A stretch of 48,617 nt of DNA from Synergistaceae bacterium (GTDB lineage Bacteria > Synergistota > Synergistia > Synergistales > Aminobacteriaceae), in contig JAFSXR010000066.1 of assembly GCA_017443985.1 (NCBI GenBank), positions 1-48,617 of the forward strand, in the 5' to 3' direction. Shown here one piece after another: positions 9,270-17,663 of the stretch. Each line of letters starts with the position of its first letter. Within the stretch, counting starts at the first letter, position 1. Below the pieces are notes generated by a model, which was not told the origin of the DNA, searched no databases, and was given only the letters and a program-made list of their open reading frames with translations. The translations under genes and the position numbers were made by a program.

Positions 9270-9896
9270 TTAGTCGAGAGCATCAAGTTCTTTCATGGCC
9301 TTTTCAAGTTCCGCCATGATGATGTTACGCCCCTCTTTGCTTTTATAAACTTCTTCTGAAAATTTCAGCGGCTTTCCGAAAGTAATTTTTATCTTCTTAG
9401 GTTTTACCAGCGCTGCGCCCGTCGGCATGGCCTCAAAAGAGCCGTGAATAAATGCCGGGATTATCGGTGCTTGAGTTCTTGCGGCTATCAAAGCCACTCC
9501 GGCCTCAAGGGGCTGTAACTTTCCGTCAAGGCTTCTTCCGCCCTCAGGGAAAATTAAAACGTCGCTGCCCTCCTCATAAAGTTTCATGAAGCCGCGTAAA
9601 GCTCCGGCTGCCGAAGCGTTATTATCGCGTGAGACCGGCACGGCACCTAAAGCACGTATGCACGCGCCGAAAAGTTTATTATGGAATAATTCTTCTTTTG
9701 CAAAATATTTTAATCTTCTCGGGAAAAAGCAGCCGACTATTAACGGGTCTAAATTGCTTAAATGATTGCAGGCTACTATAAATCTTTCATCAGGATTGAA
9801 TTTTTCGAGCCATTTTATTGAACATCTGTTATAAATTTTGAGCAAGAACGCAAAAAAATATTTGACGATTGCGTAAAAAATTTTGTTCTGCTTCAT
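9270..9896 (-). CDS. plsC: 1-acyl-sn-glycerol-3-phosphate acyltransferase
   Basis: Membrane-associated enzyme that adds the second acyl chain to lysophosphatidic acid in phospholipid synthesis. It has the HX4D catalytic motif (His45 to Asp50 in NHLSNLD) and the substrate-binding FPEGGRS block (116-122), plus an N-terminal hydrophobic segment. At 208 residues it is of normal size for the family. The start ATG overlaps the cmk stop (ATGA overlap), and cmk-plsC is a familiar gene pair. Confidence 0.93.
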   Translation of the reverse strand: MKQNKIFYAIVKYFFAFLLKIYNRCSIKWLEKFNPDERFIVACNHLSNLDPLIVGCFFPRRLKYFAKEELFHNKLFGACIRALGAVPVSRDNNASAAGALRGFMKLYEEGSDVLIFPEGGRSLDGKLQPLEAGVALIAARTQAPIIPAFIHGSFEAMPTGAALVKPKKIKITFGKPLKFSEEVYKSKEGRNIIMAELEKAMKELDALD

Positions 9897-10561
9897 TTTG
9901 ATAAAGCCTCTTTTACATGATTAATTATGAAATTTATGACTTCATCTTCAGTCATGTCTGAAGTGTCTAAATATACCGCTCCCTCAGGGACGCTCAAGGG
10001 CGAAATTTCACGTGTAGAGTCGTTAATGTCGCGCTGTTTGATTGAGTTTAATATTTCTTCGTAGTCGGCTTCTTTGCCCTTTGAAATTCTTTCAAGATAA
10101 CGGCGTTTTGCTCTGGCCTCCGGGCTTGCGGTCAAAAAAAATTTTACTTTAGCGTCAGGAAAAACAACGCTCCCAACGTCCCGGCCTTCTGCAACAAGAG
10201 AGCCGTAATTTTCCTGTTCTTTCTGCAAGCCTAAAAGAGCCTCGCGCACCGCAGGAACAGCCGAATAAATCGACGCAAGCTCATCGACTTCGGGAGTGCG
10301 AATCTCGCCGCTTACGTCAAAGTCATTAACAAGCACGGAATTTTCCCGTAATTCGATTTTAATTTCGCTCAAAGCCTCGCGCAAAAATTCTTCGCTGTCG
10401 GGCCTTATTTCAGACTTGGCCAAAATCAAAGCGATTGCGCGGTAAATTGCTCCCGTGTCAAGATATTTTATTCCCAGCTCATGAGCCGCACGCTTAGCAA
10501 CAGTACTCTTCCCAGCTCCGGCCGGGCCGTCTATCGTTACAACATAGGAAGGATTTATCAT
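9893..10561 (-). CDS. cmk: Cytidylate kinase
   Basis: Converts CMP and dCMP to the diphosphates. P-loop GPAGAGKST (residues 12-20), the YLDTGAIYRA segment, and VAEGRDVGSVVFPDA near the CMP-binding region are all present in 222 residues. The ATG at 10561 is preceded by AGGAGG with 5 bases spacing; this ribosome site merges into a heptamer-repeat copy. It is the third gene of the operon. Confidence 0.96.
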   Translation of the reverse strand: MINPSYVVTIDGPAGAGKSTVAKRAAHELGIKYLDTGAIYRAIALILAKSEIRPDSEEFLREALSEIKIELRENSVLVNDFDVSGEIRTPEVDELASIYSAVPAVREALLGLQKEQENYGSLVAEGRDVGSVVFPDAKVKFFLTASPEARAKRRYLERISKGKEADYEEILNSIKQRDINDSTREISPLSVPEGAVYLDTSDMTEDEVINFIINHVKEALSK

Positions 10562-10564
10562 CTT

Positions 10565-10584
10565 TACCTCCTACTTCCTAACTG
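10565..10584. repeat. Heptamer repeat copy between HDOD gene and cmk
   Basis: On the minus strand it reads GTTAGGAAGTAGGAGGTA. The AGGAGG at its end is the cmk ribosome site. Same unit family (TTAGGAG/TTAGGAA) as the other copies in this window. Confidence 0.6.
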
Positions 10585-10586
10585 AA

Positions 10587-11483
10587 TTAAAGCCCCGTCA
10601 TGTCGCCCATATCTGAAGCAACGTTAGCGGCAAAGTCAATCATCTCTGCTAAAAGGCTTTCAAAATTCGTTATGCCGAGTCTTTCAAGAGGCTCCGGGAA
10701 TATATAAGCCTGAAGGCCGTCAGCTCCGAGCCCGATACCGAGCATTAAACAGATTGTATTCGCAACCGTAACGACATCGAGAAGCGGCTGAAATTCTTTT
10801 TTATCTTCGGGAAGTTCGTTAGGCTTATGATGATACGCAACGGCAACACTATACGCTTCCGGCATTCCCCAGCGCTCTACTAAGATTTCGCCTATCATGG
10901 CGTGGTCAAAGCCAAGCACCTTTAATTCAGCGTCAGTAAAGGGAATGTGTTTTTCTTCGACCATTTTAACTATAATTCCGTAGCCGAAACGGACATAATC
11001 ATTCAAAATTACTTTGCCTATGTCATGAAGCAGACCGCCTACGTAAGCGTCCTCCGTCGGAACTTTTCCGGTTATGCTTGCCAAGTACCGCGAAGTGTAA
11101 GCTACCATTAAGGAATGTCTCCAAAGTTCGCCCCTGTCGAGCGCGTAACCCGACAGCCCTTTGTCCATAGCTGAATAAACTGTCGCAGCCAGAACTATGT
11201 TGCTTACGCTTTTATAACCTAAAATTGAGATAGCTTCAGAAATGTTTGAAATCTTGCGCGTGAAACCGTAGGCCGCAGAATTTGCAAGTTTTAATATACG
11301 AAGCACAAGCCCTTCATCGCGCGAAAGGCTCTTTGCAACGTCAGAAGCGTTGCTCTCAGGGTCATTTAATTTTCTCATCGTCTCCATTACGAATTGAGGA
11401 AACGATTTTATATCCTGCATTTTGCTGATTATTTTCGTCTTTATTATTTCTCTGGACTTCTCGTCTATCTCACTCACGGACAC
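10587..11483 (-). CDS. HDOD domain signalling protein
   Basis: About 298 residues. The HDOD domain (roughly residues 20-225) starts with a helical segment containing FPQFVMETMRKL and includes LANSAAYG and the HD-like motif LLHDIGK. HDOD proteins act in cyclic-di-GMP-linked, motility or stress signalling, usually without proven phosphodiesterase activity. I favour GTG 11483 because the GGGGG ribosome site lies 8 bases upstream; the TTG six bases earlier (11489) would leave only about 2 bases. It lies in a housekeeping operon between a pseudouridine synthase gene and cmk, so its target is not evident from context. Confidence 0.85.
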   Translation of the reverse strand: MSVSEIDEKSREIIKTKIISKMQDIKSFPQFVMETMRKLNDPESNASDVAKSLSRDEGLVLRILKLANSAAYGFTRKISNISEAISILGYKSVSNIVLAATVYSAMDKGLSGYALDRGELWRHSLMVAYTSRYLASITGKVPTEDAYVGGLLHDIGKVILNDYVRFGYGIIVKMVEEKHIPFTDAELKVLGFDHAMIGEILVERWGMPEAYSVAVAYHHKPNELPEDKKEFQPLLDVVTVANTICLMLGIGLGADGLQAYIFPEPLERLGITNFESLLAEMIDFAANVASDMGDMTGL

Positions 11484-11506
11484 TGTCAAAACCCCCTTTG
11501 TGAAAA

Positions 11507-12223
11507 TTAAACTACTCCGCCATTAAATATTTTAGAGTACAGCTCTGAAAAAGACAAATTAATAAATTCTCCGGGCCCTAATTTTTCTAGCGTCATGGCT
11601 CCGAATTTGCGCCTTATTAGCCGTTGAACGTTAAAGCCTGCCTGCTTTGCCATTAATCTGATTTCGCGCTTGAGACCTTCGGCAATGGTTATGCTCACCC
11701 ATTGATTAACGGGCTCTCTGTCCATGACGTTTATATTTATCGGCGCGACATGCCTGCCCTCGACAATCTCAAAGCCTTTTCGCCAGCGTTCGAGCTGTTT
11801 TTTATTTATGGGAATGTTCAGCAGGGCTTCATACTCCTTGAAAATTTTTTTTGACGGGTGTAAAACGCTCTGCGTAAAATCTCCGTCGTTCGTCAGAATT
11901 AAAAGCCCCTCGCTCTCGCGGTCAAGCCGTCCGACGGGATAGAGACGGCCTTTATGCTCCGGGATTAAGTCAATAATAACGGGGTCGTATTTATCGCTGA
12001 CGGCGCAGACATAACCGGCGGGCTTGTTGATTACGTAATAAACATGCTCGGAAATTTTTAGAATTTTTTTGTCAAGCGTAACAGTATCGTTTTCCGTGTC
12101 AACCTGAAAGAACGGAGCAAGTACAATTTTTCCGTTCACTTGAACTCTTCCTTCAAGAATAATTTTTTCTGATTTACGTCTTGAGGCAACACCGCAAGAT
12201 GATAAAAAAGCATTGAGTCTCAA
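11507..12223 (-). CDS. RsuA/RluB-family pseudouridine synthase
   Basis: A 238-residue rRNA pseudouridine synthase. An N-terminal S4 RNA-binding domain (RLNAFLSSCGVASRRKSE) is followed by a catalytic domain with the family motif GRLDRESEGLLILTNDG, whose Asp is the nucleophile. The start is TTG 12223, with AAGGAAAGG upstream; it fits the family N-terminus exactly. RluB (23S) is more likely than RsuA (16S) in this kind of organism, but sequence alone does not decide. It is the first gene of the operon ending with ftsH, and lies divergent from the HIT gene. Confidence 0.9.
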   Translation of the reverse strand: MRLNAFLSSCGVASRRKSEKIILEGRVQVNGKIVLAPFFQVDTENDTVTLDKKILKISEHVYYVINKPAGYVCAVSDKYDPVIIDLIPEHKGRLYPVGRLDRESEGLLILTNDGDFTQSVLHPSKKIFKEYEALLNIPINKKQLERWRKGFEIVEGRHVAPININVMDREPVNQWVSITIAEGLKREIRLMAKQAGFNVQRLIRRKFGAMTLEKLGPGEFINLSFSELYSKIFNGGVV

Positions 12224-12247
12224 AATTTATTTTCCTTTCCTTAATTC

Positions 12248-12275
12248 TTTGTTGATAGTGATTATATGCTAGAAT
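12248..12275 (+). promoter_or_regulatory. Probable promoter of the HIT gene
   Basis: TTTGTT (12248-12253), 16 bases, then an extended -10 TGC-TAGAAT (12267-12275). The ATG of the HIT gene lies 31 bases downstream with AGGAAGG as ribosome site. Confidence 0.4.
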
Positions 12276-12305
12276 GTAAAAAATTTTTAGGAAGGCGGAC
12301 AAATT

Positions 12306-12731
12306 ATGAAAGATAAAAATTGTGCCTATTGTATGCGCGGCGAACTTTTGGAGCAGTTCGGGATTTACATTTGCGATCTCAGCGTAAGCTCTCTGATTTT
12401 GTTCAAAGAGCAGAGCCACAAGGGACGCTGCATTGTTGCTTACAAAGAACATGTCAGCGAGATTGTTGACATCACCGACGAAGAGAGAAATTTATTTTTT
12501 ACGGACGTCAGCAAAGCGGCAAAGGCAATCCATGCGGCATTCAGCCCCGATAAAGTCAATTACGGTGCTTACGGCGACACGGGACATCACTTACATGTTC
12601 ATCTAGTGCCGAAATATAAGGACGGTTTTGAATGGGGCGGGGTCTTTGAAATGAACCCGAAGAAAATATTTCTGTCTGAAGCGGAGTACAGCGAGATAAT
12701 CGAAAAAATAAAGAAAGAGCTTAGGAGTTAG
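12306..12731 (+). CDS. HIT family nucleotide hydrolase-like protein
   Basis: A 141-residue histidine-triad protein. The signature HLHVHLV (His95, His97, His99) is intact, so hydrolysis of a nucleoside phosphoramidate or dinucleotide is expected. An N-terminal Cys pair (Cys6, Cys9) resembles the zinc-binding start of some HIT proteins. The ribosome site is AGGAAGG. The reading frame ends Leu-Arg-Ser-stop within a heptamer-repeat copy, the same kind of ending as the lipase-like gene. It is a single-gene unit, divergent from the pseudouridine synthase operon. Confidence 0.92.
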   Translation: MKDKNCAYCMRGELLEQFGIYICDLSVSSLILFKEQSHKGRCIVAYKEHVSEIVDITDEERNLFFTDVSKAAKAIHAAFSPDKVNYGAYGDTGHHLHVHLVPKYKDGFEWGGVFEMNPKKIFLSEAEYSEIIEKIKKELRS

Positions 12732-12732
12732 G
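12720..12732. repeat. Heptamer repeat copy supplying the HIT stop codon
   Basis: CTTAGGAGTTAGG; read in frame it encodes Leu-Arg-Ser-stop at the end of the HIT gene. Confidence 0.55.
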
Positions 12733-12753
12733 AAAAAGTTTTTTAGGGTATAT

Positions 12754-12783
12754 CCCCCTCCCGTTTTTGGGAAAATGCGGGGG
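12754..12783. terminator. GC-rich hairpin between convergent genes
   Basis: CCCCC (12754-12758) pairs with GGGGG (12779-12783) and TCCC with GGGA inside, with a 6-base bulge on the right. No T-tract follows on the plus strand, so a terminator or transcript-end role is only likely from its position after the HIT gene and after the convergent DUF3343 gene. Confidence 0.4.
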
Positions 12784-12852
12784 TTCACAGATTATATGCT
12801 CTATAGTCCTCCCAGCCTAAAATGAGATTATATTTGTGGGGATAATAATAAT

Positions 12853-13110
12853 TTATGAAAATTTCATGCGTGCAGGGTCTCCCGCTTCGCCGTCAAAAAA
12901 TTTCAAGACTTTTATATTATTATTAGAAATAAAATTCGTGATTGCTTCTTTATCATCTTCGTTATAGTACAGCACGCAGACACCGCAGCATTTATCAGCT
13001 TCTCTGGGCGTGGGAGCAAAAGTGCATCTAATGCCCCCAGCCTTGAGAATATCATAAAGTTTTTGAGCGTTCGTTACGTCAGGAAATAAAACGTAGTGTC
13101 TCGCGCTCAA
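12853..13110 (-). CDS. DUF3343 putative Se/S carrier-like protein
   Basis: An 85-residue protein matching DUF3343, annotated elsewhere as a putative selenium/sulfur carrier-like family. It has the family N-terminus (YVLFPDVTNAQKLYDILK), a region with a Cys pair and third Cys (KCCGVCVLYY) and a C-terminal FFDG. It starts at TTG 13110, sharing TTGA with the stop of the preceding gene. It is last in the operon with dehydratase-like proteins, activase and YedF, a repeated association in anaerobes that supports a joint role. The biochemical function is unproven. Confidence 0.8.
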   Translation of the reverse strand: MSARHYVLFPDVTNAQKLYDILKAGGIRCTFAPTPREADKCCGVCVLYYNEDDKEAITNFISNNNIKVLKFFDGEAGDPARMKFS

Positions 13111-14384
13111 TTTCCTAACATCTCCAAGAATGCTCCGATACGGGTCTTTAACTGCTCCGCGTCTTGATCCGTGTAATCCGTTTCAATGCCCAGCACCGGT
13201 ATTCCGGCATTGTTGAGCTCGCGTTCAACGAAATAGCCCTCAGTGTCATAGATATTGCAGAACTTGAGGTTGACATCGATAACTCCGTCAGCCTTATACT
13301 CTTTTGCAAGGCGTTTTATGTCGTCGATTCGCTCAAAGTTCGGAGTAAAGCAGGCGCAGTGAATTGCTCCCATGTAACGTTCCGTCAGGTTGTGTATCAT
13401 TTCGTCAATCGTTGAGCCGCTTTCATCTACGCATTTTTCGTAATAGCGAATGCCCGTGCACATTTCCTCGCAGACAACAGCTCCGCCGAGTGTTTCAATT
13501 ATATGATGGACTTTCCAGTTAGGAATTGAAAGAGGTGTGCCCGTCAATAAAATTCTTTTCGCGCCTTTCGGAAAGACGGAGACGTTATTTTTTGCGCGTT
13601 CGTCAAGCTCGTCGCATAACTTGTTAATCATTGCCGTTATTCTTGCAGGATCGTCATAGAACGCTATCTGCGTAATCAATAAAACGTCCTTGCCGCTTAT
13701 GGGAACGTTGTCGAGCTTGCGAAATTCCGCTAGCCTTTGAAGAGCTTTGCGCTTCTTATTAAGCAGGATAATAGCCTCGCGCAGTTTTGCAGGGGTTACC
13801 TTGTTGCCGGTCAGCTCCTCGCACTTTTTCAGATAGCCGTGAATTTCATCTTCCCAATGCGCGTAATCTTTTGGCCTCTTCATTTGCGGAATGTCCATTA
13901 TATACATGGGGGCATCTTCAGCTAAAATTTCCCAAGCCTTTTTCTTTCCGTCGCATGTATTTTCGCCGACAAACATATCAGCAAGCCTAAAGAACGGGCA
14001 TGTTCTGTCAAATCTTGCTCCCAAGCTGGCCTTAATTAAAGGACAGGTTGCAGCGGGTAATTTTTTCTCGCCTCCGGGAACCCAGAACTGCGAGCCTGAA
14101 CATAACCCCGTCGCGATGGCTCCTGCTGCAACAGGAATTTCATCAGGAACGTGAATACAGAACGTGCCGACAACTTTTCCGCCGTTCTTTTTATGCTCAA
14201 CGAGTTCAGCAGGTCTGATGCCGTGAATTTCAGCCACAACCATGTTAAAGTAGTCCATGCCTTCAGGTCTGTTTTCCTGTGATAAATAAACGTCCCCGAA
14301 AGCTCCCGGTAATGCCTCGCACAATAAATCATGGGTCTTAACGTCCATTCCTAACGCTTCCCACATTTCGTGATAATCTGCCAT
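13107..14384 (-). CDS. 2-hydroxyacyl-CoA dehydratase / double-cubane-type protein (second copy)
   Basis: A 425-residue member of the HgdB/FldB/DCCP superfamily (COG1775). Cysteines lie in the usual places: GTFC, GLC, TCPLIKAS, TCPFF and NTCDGKKK in the N-terminal half, CACFTPN and LKFCNIYDTEG in the C-terminal half. These would hold an iron-sulfur cluster reduced by the activase. It resembles the 381-residue paralogue in the same operon but differs in the C-terminal Cys motifs. The start overlaps the preceding stop (TAATG) with AAGGAGG upstream. It could be one subunit of a dehydratase or a homodimeric double-cubane reductase; context with YedF and DUF3343 fits the latter at least as well. 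Confidence 0.85.
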   Translation of the reverse strand: MADYHEMWEALGMDVKTHDLLCEALPGAFGDVYLSQENRPEGMDYFNMVVAEIHGIRPAELVEHKKNGGKVVGTFCIHVPDEIPVAAGAIATGLCSGSQFWVPGGEKKLPAATCPLIKASLGARFDRTCPFFRLADMFVGENTCDGKKKAWEILAEDAPMYIMDIPQMKRPKDYAHWEDEIHGYLKKCEELTGNKVTPAKLREAIILLNKKRKALQRLAEFRKLDNVPISGKDVLLITQIAFYDDPARITAMINKLCDELDERAKNNVSVFPKGAKRILLTGTPLSIPNWKVHHIIETLGGAVVCEEMCTGIRYYEKCVDESGSTIDEMIHNLTERYMGAIHCACFTPNFERIDDIKRLAKEYKADGVIDVNLKFCNIYDTEGYFVERELNNAGIPVLGIETDYTDQDAEQLKTRIGAFLEMLGN

Positions 14385-15085
14385 TAAAAATCTTCCTCCT
14401 TAAATATACCGTCAAGGGACAAATAATTGCCCTTACATAGGTCGCAATGATGAATAAGGTTTACGAATTTATTTCTCGAAAACGATTTTTCTTCGTTCAA
14501 TTTTTCTGAAAGTTCATTGAGAAATTTCATTCGCTCGTCAATATCTAAAAAATTTATGAAATATTTGATAGTAAATTTTTCATCGTGCGTAATCAAAAAG
14601 TTCTGACGGTGTAAAGTTTCGATGTAATCAGAAATTTCATCTAACTTTTGACGGATTGAATATAAAATTTCGCCGTAAAATTTATCAAAGCTGTAAAATT
14701 TTTTTAGTTCCGAGATTAAATTTTCTTCGTTATCGTAAACATAAATATTTTTATCTTTTAATTCTTGAAGTGCCTGCTTCATTGCTGGGCATGTCTTACC
14801 GATAACGATTAGCTTAGAGCTGTGAATCAACGGGCACTTATCCGTTTTTGCATAAGTTACCGTAGCATCGATTAGTGGACAGATATTTTTTTCTACTGAA
14901 AAATTTAATATTTCTCTGTCAATTCCATAAACAGGGTATGGAGTTAAATTTGCGGCGTGAAAAATCTCGACAGGCAAACTTTCGCCGACATAACCTATAA
15001 CGTTATCAAATTCGGCTTTTCTAATAACGGCCCTGACATATGCTTCACGCCTTAAATTTTCGAGAGTTTCTAAAATCATTTCCAC
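14384..15085 (-). CDS. Half-length 2-hydroxyacyl-CoA dehydratase-like protein
   Basis: A 233-residue protein that matches only the N-terminal half of the HgdB superfamily: the PVEIFHAANLTPYPVYG segment and the CPLIDA, KCPLI and TCPAM cysteine sites are recognisable, but the C-terminal Rossmann-like half is missing. The last 25 residues contain a CDLC pair (HHCDLCKG). The frame is open and overlaps both neighbours (10 bases with the activase gene, 1 base with the following gene), so it is a working gene rather than decay. It is richer in Lys, Ile and Asn than its neighbours. It may be a regulatory or scaffold subunit; function unknown. Confidence 0.75.
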   Translation of the reverse strand: MEMILETLENLRREAYVRAVIRKAEFDNVIGYVGESLPVEIFHAANLTPYPVYGIDREILNFSVEKNICPLIDATVTYAKTDKCPLIHSSKLIVIGKTCPAMKQALQELKDKNIYVYDNEENLISELKKFYSFDKFYGEILYSIRQKLDEISDYIETLHRQNFLITHDEKFTIKYFINFLDIDERMKFLNELSEKLNEEKSFSRNKFVNLIHHCDLCKGNYLSLDGIFKEEDF

Positions 15086-15831
15086 AGCAGCGCAGCTCCT
15101 ATGGCACCTGCAAATCTCGCATCAGGCACTGTTTTAACTTCAGAGCCTAAAACTTCCGACAGCTTACGAATTAAAAGTGTACTCTCACAAAATCCGCCGG
15201 TTAAAAAATAATTTTCAGTATGATTTTTTCGGCTGATGAGTGTAGCAACCTTCGCAACAACTGAACCGACAGCTCCGCAGGCTATATCTTCGCGTGGCGT
15301 TCCAAGTCCCATGAGGCTTACAATTTCACTTTCAGCGAAAACAGTACACATTGACGAAATTTTTATGTCGCGTCCTTTTTCAGCAAGCGTAAAAAACTCA
15401 GACAGCGTCAATCCCATTCGATTAGCCATGACTTCAAGAAATTTTCCCGTCCCTGCCGAACATTTATCATTCATTACGAAATCAATAACACGGCCGTTTT
15501 TCAGCAAAATAACTTTAGTGTCCTGTCCGCCGATGTCAATCACCGTTAAATCATTGCCGCCCAAGAACGACGCGCCTTTTCCATGACAAGTTATTTCAGT
15601 TAAAGTGCTGTCAGCATACGGAACAGAAACTCGCCCATAACCTGTAGCAACTATTTTTAATTCATCTTTTGAATATCCAAGCGACAACAGCCACGTCAAA
15701 ATATCTTCCGCAGTTTCTTTACTGTTCCAGCCTGAGGGCATCAGACTGCGAGCTAAAATTTTGTTTCTCTCTTCGTTTAACAAAACAGCTTTTGCAGCCG
15801 TTGACCCAATATCAATTCCGGCGTACAGCAT
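15076..15831 (-). CDS. ATP-dependent activase of 2-hydroxyacyl-CoA dehydratase-type enzymes
   Basis: A 251-residue ASKHA-fold ATPase of the HgdC/BcrAD/YjiL family. Phosphate-binding loops GIDIGSTAAK (5-14) and VIDIGGQDTK (98-107) are present, as are Cys124 (NDKCSAGTGKF) and Cys162 (SSMCTVFAESE), which together hold a [4Fe-4S] cluster between two subunits. It uses ATP to push a low-potential electron into the partner's cluster. As the only activase in the operon it probably serves both full-length dehydratase-like proteins. ATG 15831 follows the yedF stop by 3 bases and has little ribosome site of its own. Confidence 0.92.
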   Translation of the reverse strand: MLYAGIDIGSTAAKAVLLNEERNKILARSLMPSGWNSKETAEDILTWLLSLGYSKDELKIVATGYGRVSVPYADSTLTEITCHGKGASFLGGNDLTVIDIGGQDTKVILLKNGRVIDFVMNDKCSAGTGKFLEVMANRMGLTLSEFFTLAEKGRDIKISSMCTVFAESEIVSLMGLGTPREDIACGAVGSVVAKVATLISRKNHTENYFLTGGFCESTLLIRKLSEVLGSEVKTVPDARFAGAIGAALLWK

Positions 15832-15834
15832 TTA

Positions 15835-16416
15835 CTAAAATATTAACGTGTTGTCGGCCCCCGTAATCATCTCCATTATTTCAAACATGTTCGAGATAGT
15901 TCCGACAGCAATTTTATCCGTAATGTTAAAGTGGGTTGTGCATGTTCCGCAGACTAAAATCTTTGTCCCGGCCTTTTCAAGCTCTTTAATGTATTCACAA
16001 GCTGATGACTCCGGCAAAACGAGCTTAACGCCCTCGTTCATGAACGCCATAACAGCAGGTTTGTGCGATAATTTCGAGATACAGCCAAGAAAAGCCTTCA
16101 TTAATACTTCGCCAAGCTCTTTATCATTGCCGCCTAAAATATCATGAGCGACAAGGATAGCTAATAATTTTTCTCTGGGAGCCGACGTTGAAGCCATTGC
16201 CCCCGAAGCTGTCTTCTTAGCTGTAATTTTGCGCTCGTTCTCTTTGCGTGAAAGCTCGACGCTGAAGCCCCTGCCCTCAAGCAAGCGCGTAACGTTTGAA
16301 ACTGCGATGTCGTTATCGACAAGCACTTCAAGCTCTGCCGCGCCCTTTTCAATTTCCGCTTTAGTCATAATAACCGGCTCAGGGCATAATTTACCCATCG
16401 CATTAACTGTAATCAT
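15835..16416 (-). CDS. yedF: YedF, TusA-DsrE fusion linked to selenium metabolism
   Basis: A 193-residue two-domain protein. Residues 1-75 are TusA-like (MGKLCPEPVIMTK, with Cys11 as sulfur/selenium acceptor); residues about 85-193 are DsrE-like with KILVCGTC. This architecture defines YedF, which occurs mainly in selenium-using anaerobes. A strong AGGAGG site precedes ATG 16416. Cys11 is encoded by TGC, so the protein is not itself a selenoprotein here. Its position between two dehydratase-like genes suggests that it passes sulfur or selenium to that system. Confidence 0.92.
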   Translation of the reverse strand: MITVNAMGKLCPEPVIMTKAEIEKGAAELEVLVDNDIAVSNVTRLLEGRGFSVELSRKENERKITAKKTASGAMASTSAPREKLLAILVAHDILGGNDKELGEVLMKAFLGCISKLSHKPAVMAFMNEGVKLVLPESSACEYIKELEKAGTKILVCGTCTTHFNITDKIAVGTISNMFEIMEMITGADNTLIF

Positions 16417-16439
16417 AAAACGACCTCCTGATAAATTTT

Positions 16440-17585
16440 TTACGCAGCCGTCATCATTTCGATGAAAGCTCCCAATCTTGTTTCAATCTGTCCGCTGTCT
16501 GACTGCGAGAAATCAGTGTCAAGCCTCATATACGGCAAGGCTAATTCATTTTGAACTATATTCATTGTCGTATAAGCCTCAACGGCAAACGTATGACAGC
16601 CGTGAAGAACAATCTCGATAACTCCGTCAACCTGATATTCTTGAATTAATGCTTTTATATCGTCAAAGCGAGTCGTGTTTGGTGTCATGACGGAGCAGTT
16701 AATTTTGAGATAGCGTTCGGCTATTGCCCTGTAAGGCTCTGAATTTTCGTCAATCATAAATTTCTGTGTTCTCGGCCCTGCGCAATTATCCGCACAAACA
16801 TAATCGGCCCCTAATTCTTCAAGACGCTTGATAATTTTGTCGCGCACTCCTGCATTAGGACAGCCCGTAATTAATACTCGCGGCCTGCCGGCACCATCGC
16901 TGCGTATGCGCTGCTTAAATTCCTTCGTGGCTCTTTCAATTTTTGAAACTAAATCATCATCTGTAAAATGAAAGTCCGCGCTCTCTGCAACGGTGCTAAT
17001 CTCATAGCCTGATACCGGCGACGGCTTTAACTTTGCAACCTCGTATAAATCAACAATGGCTTTTCTTACACGGTTGCGGTAAACAATAGCGTCATGTAAT
17101 TTTTCTTCCGTGATTTTTACGTTCAATAAGTTCTCAAGAAATTTTGCGGCCCTCTTTACTTCTTCGGTCCACGAGTCAAGAGCAAGTGCCTGATCTCGTC
17201 CCTGCGGCAAATTCATGACGTGGACGGGCTTCAAAAAATTCATGAGCTCGTACATTTTCTTTTTTCCGTCGCAGGTAGTCTCGGCTAATATTCCGTCAGA
17301 AAAATAAAAAAATGGACACTGCTCAGTCAACGCCATTCCGTAGCTTGCTTTTATAAGCGGACATAACGTCTTCGGCAAATGTGCTTCAGCTTCTGTAATT
17401 CCTTGCTCCGATTTTCCACATAAGCCGACAGAAACGGCCCCTGCTGCATAAATTATTTCAACCGGAGTATATGAACAAAAAGTGCCTATAATTTTTTTGC
17501 CCTGCTCTTTAGCGTTATACAGAGCCATAAAAGACTTCCTGCGTGCCTCATTAAAGCTCTCAAAATTTTTAGGCAGCGACAACAT
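16440..17585 (-). CDS. 2-hydroxyacyl-CoA dehydratase / double-cubane-type protein (first copy)
   Basis: A 381-residue HgdB/DCCP-superfamily protein, the first gene of the operon. GTFCSYTP, GLCGKS, LCPLIKAS, QCPFF and TTCDGKKK lie in the N-terminal half; TGCPNAG, CADNC, NCSVMTPN and HGCHTF in the C-terminal half. Known relatives are (R)-2-hydroxyglutaryl-CoA dehydratase subunits, benzoyl-CoA reductase subunits and the double-cubane-cluster protein that reduces small molecules with ATP. The ribosome site is GAGGGGG, 8 bases before ATG. A foldable leader of about 175 bases precedes it. No CoA-transferase or acyl-CoA dehydrogenase gene is nearby, which argues against a classic amino-acid fermentation operon. 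Confidence 0.87.
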   Translation of the reverse strand: MLSLPKNFESFNEARRKSFMALYNAKEQGKKIIGTFCSYTPVEIIYAAGAVSVGLCGKSEQGITEAEAHLPKTLCPLIKASYGMALTEQCPFFYFSDGILAETTCDGKKKMYELMNFLKPVHVMNLPQGRDQALALDSWTEEVKRAAKFLENLLNVKITEEKLHDAIVYRNRVRKAIVDLYEVAKLKPSPVSGYEISTVAESADFHFTDDDLVSKIERATKEFKQRIRSDGAGRPRVLITGCPNAGVRDKIIKRLEELGADYVCADNCAGPRTQKFMIDENSEPYRAIAERYLKINCSVMTPNTTRFDDIKALIQEYQVDGVIEIVLHGCHTFAVEAYTTMNIVQNELALPYMRLDTDFSQSDSGQIETRLGAFIEMMTAA

Positions 17586-17663
17586 AAAAGCGTCCCCCTC
17601 TTTATGATTTATAAATTAATATAGTGAACTGTTGCCCGGTTCGGGCGTTTTGAAGTGTCGAGA

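Noticed and set aside
17632..17648. GGTTCGGGC that looks like a tRNA T-arm
   Set aside because: No acceptor, D-arm or anticodon stem can be drawn around it on either strand.
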